Assembly (NCBI RefSeq): GCF_001634885.1
Contig: NZ_LWEX01000489.1
Coordinates: 25,497 to 89,496 of the forward strand
Length of the DNA: 64,000 nt
Reading direction: 5' to 3'
Source of the DNA: Sulfitobacter sp. HI0040
GTDB lineage: Bacteria > Pseudomonadota > Alphaproteobacteria > Rhodobacterales > Rhodobacteraceae
The position numbers and the translations under genes were made by a program. Positions 63,169 to 64,000 of this stretch are shown here, one piece after another; the stretch's first letter is position 1, and every line of letters begins with the position of its first letter. Under the pieces are notes generated by a model. That model had not been told where the DNA came from. It saw nothing but the letters and a program-made list of their open reading frames with translations, and did no database searches.

Positions 63169-63740
63169 CGACGCTGACCAAGCGGCGAGAGGCAGCGCTC
63201 AGAGCGATGCGGGATCACGACATCTCGCAGCGCCGGGCCTGCCGGCTTGTCGGTGTCGATCCAAAGACGGTCCGGCGCGAACGCCCGCCGGATTGCCCCG
63301 AGATCCGCAAAGAGATGCAGGAGATTGCCGGCAAGCGACGTCGGTTCGGCTATCGTCGGATCGGCGTCCTGCTCGAACGCAAGGGCATGATCATGAACCA
63401 CAAGAAGCTGTATCGGCTCTACCGGGAGGAAGGTCTCTCGGTGAAGCGACGACGTGGCCGCAAACGGGCCCGCGGCACACGCACACCGATGCCGGAGGCG
63501 GCGCGCCCAAATGCGCGGTGGTCGCTGGACTTTCTGTCGGACAGCTTTGGTGCTTCACGCAAGTTCCGCATCCTGGCAGTGATCGACGATTGCTGCCGCG
63601 AAAACCTATGCCTCATGGCCGACACCAGTATCTCGGGAGCCCGTGTCGCCCGCGAGCTGGATGCGCTGGTGCGGGTCTACGGAAAACCAGGTTGCATCGT
63701 CAGTGATAACGTCCTATATCGGGAAGATTTGTCTGCTTAG
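63156..63740 (+). pseudogene. IS3-family transposase OrfB, 3' truncated
   Basis: After the shift the frame gives KELTTLTKRREAALRAMRDHD, then FGYRRIGVLLERKGMIMNHKKLYRLYREEG and the DDE domain (WSLDFLSDSF, first Asp; IVSDN, second Asp). IS3 sequence ends at 63710, after IVSDN. The codons to the stop at 63740 are foreign (VLYREDLSA). The third catalytic residue (Glu) is lost, so the enzyme is inactive. Confidence 0.85.
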
Positions 63741-64000
63741 GTCAGCAGGTCATGGGGCATCCGGTGTCCCGGATGCCCTGATATGGTTGCCCAGGCGGTC
63801 TCCGCCGTCAAGAAGCGGTCTCTCCCATAGCAAACACAGGGTACGCGCGATGGCGGCCCTCACCGTCCTTAAGACGAGATCCAAAATCCCAAGCGGAAGA
63901 CCTGAACATTATCTACGAGGTCAGCGAACTGCCTCCACGGCTCTGATCAGACAAGGGTCCTTCCACCTGGGCTCACCCCCTCGAAGAAGGGGCGATAGGG
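63711..64000. other. sequence after the IS3 truncation point, with a strong hairpin
   Basis: No gene is recognised up to the window end. GGGCATCCGG-TGTC-CCGGATGCCC at 63755-63778 is a perfect 10-bp stem, and CCCCTCGAAGAAGGGG near 63970 another short one. It may be the end of another mobile element that cut the IS3 copy. Confidence 0.35.

Larger units (their letters stand above)
62871..63710 (+). mobile_element. IS3-family insertion sequence, truncated
   Basis: It starts near 62871, where the DUF6927-like frame breaks, and carries orfA and orfB. OrfB ends at 63710 in the middle of its DDE domain, so the right end is missing. Element ends were not confirmed by terminal repeats or a target duplication. 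Confidence 0.7.

Noticed and set aside
1..64000. CRISPR arrays, tRNA or rRNA genes, integrase or replication genes
   Set aside because: Looked for across the window and none seen; this limits the call between plasmid and ICE.

Overview
The window looks like accessory DNA of an alphaproteobacterium, most likely of the Rhodobacteraceae (Roseobacter) group. The proteins and the high-GC codon use fit that group, and so does the mix of a VirB-type secretion system, a strawberry-notch helicase/methylase, and DUF736, DUF2493 and DUF6878-like genes. I saw no rRNA, tRNA, CRISPR array, replication gene or integrase, so the sequence alone does not say whether this is a plasmid or an integrative conjugative element (ICE).

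Layout. (1) 1-9.9 kb: an acyl-CoA degradation cluster. It has a PaaY-like protein divergent from an SCP-type thiolase, an SDR, a TetR regulator with a palindromic candidate operator, a biotin-dependent acyl-CoA carboxylase (beta and alpha subunits) around an enoyl-CoA hydratase, an acyl-CoA dehydrogenase, and the biotin transporter BioY. Together they resemble leucine/isovalerate (Liu) or acyclic-terpene (Atu) catabolism. (2) 10.1-11.7 kb: a frameshifted metallo-beta-lactamase (MBL) gene and a secreted protein whose promoter carries the same palindrome as the conjugation genes. (3) 11.9-21.5 kb: a LysR regulator and a tightly coupled seven-gene hydantoinase-type operon (hyuA, hyuB, FAD oxidoreductase, HpaI-type aldolase, aminotransferase, uronate-dehydrogenase-like SDR, atypical SDR), followed by an IS200-type transposase gene. 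(4) 22.1-34.8 kb: small regulators and a nearly complete VirB type IV secretion operon, including a 55-residue VirB7-like lipoprotein and two lytic transglycosylases. (5) 35.0-39.3 kb: a three-gene cargo operon of a ComEC-type MBL protein, one polypeptide that appears to combine E2-like, E1/ThiF and JAB/JAMM domains, and a membrane protein. This is a ubiquitin-like conjugation module and the strongest candidate for a poorly described, possibly anti-phage system. (6) 39.4-46.5 kb, minus strand: coupling protein VirD4/TraG, MOBP relaxase, mobilization accessory protein and two small plasmid genes, with gene-free stretches rich in inverted repeats that could hold oriT. (7) 47.3-50.8 kb: ietAS, an AAA ATPase plus subtilisin-like protease pair known for plasmid stability and phage defence. 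(8) 51-59 kb: a rhomboid protease, small element-specific genes and a strawberry-notch protein. (9) 59-64 kb: an antitoxin remnant, a CmtR-like metal sensor divergent from a cation efflux protein, the PrlF-YhaV toxin-antitoxin pair, and a DUF6927-like gene cut at its 5' side by an IS3-family element that is itself truncated.

How it fits together. Regions 4, 6, 7 and 8 form a mobile backbone with its own stability and defence genes. Three promoters, and probably a fourth, share a TAGTATATTAT palindrome, which suggests that one regulator controls transfer genes spread over 40 kb. The catabolic operon of region 3 separates one of these promoters from the rest, so it looks like cargo inserted into the backbone.
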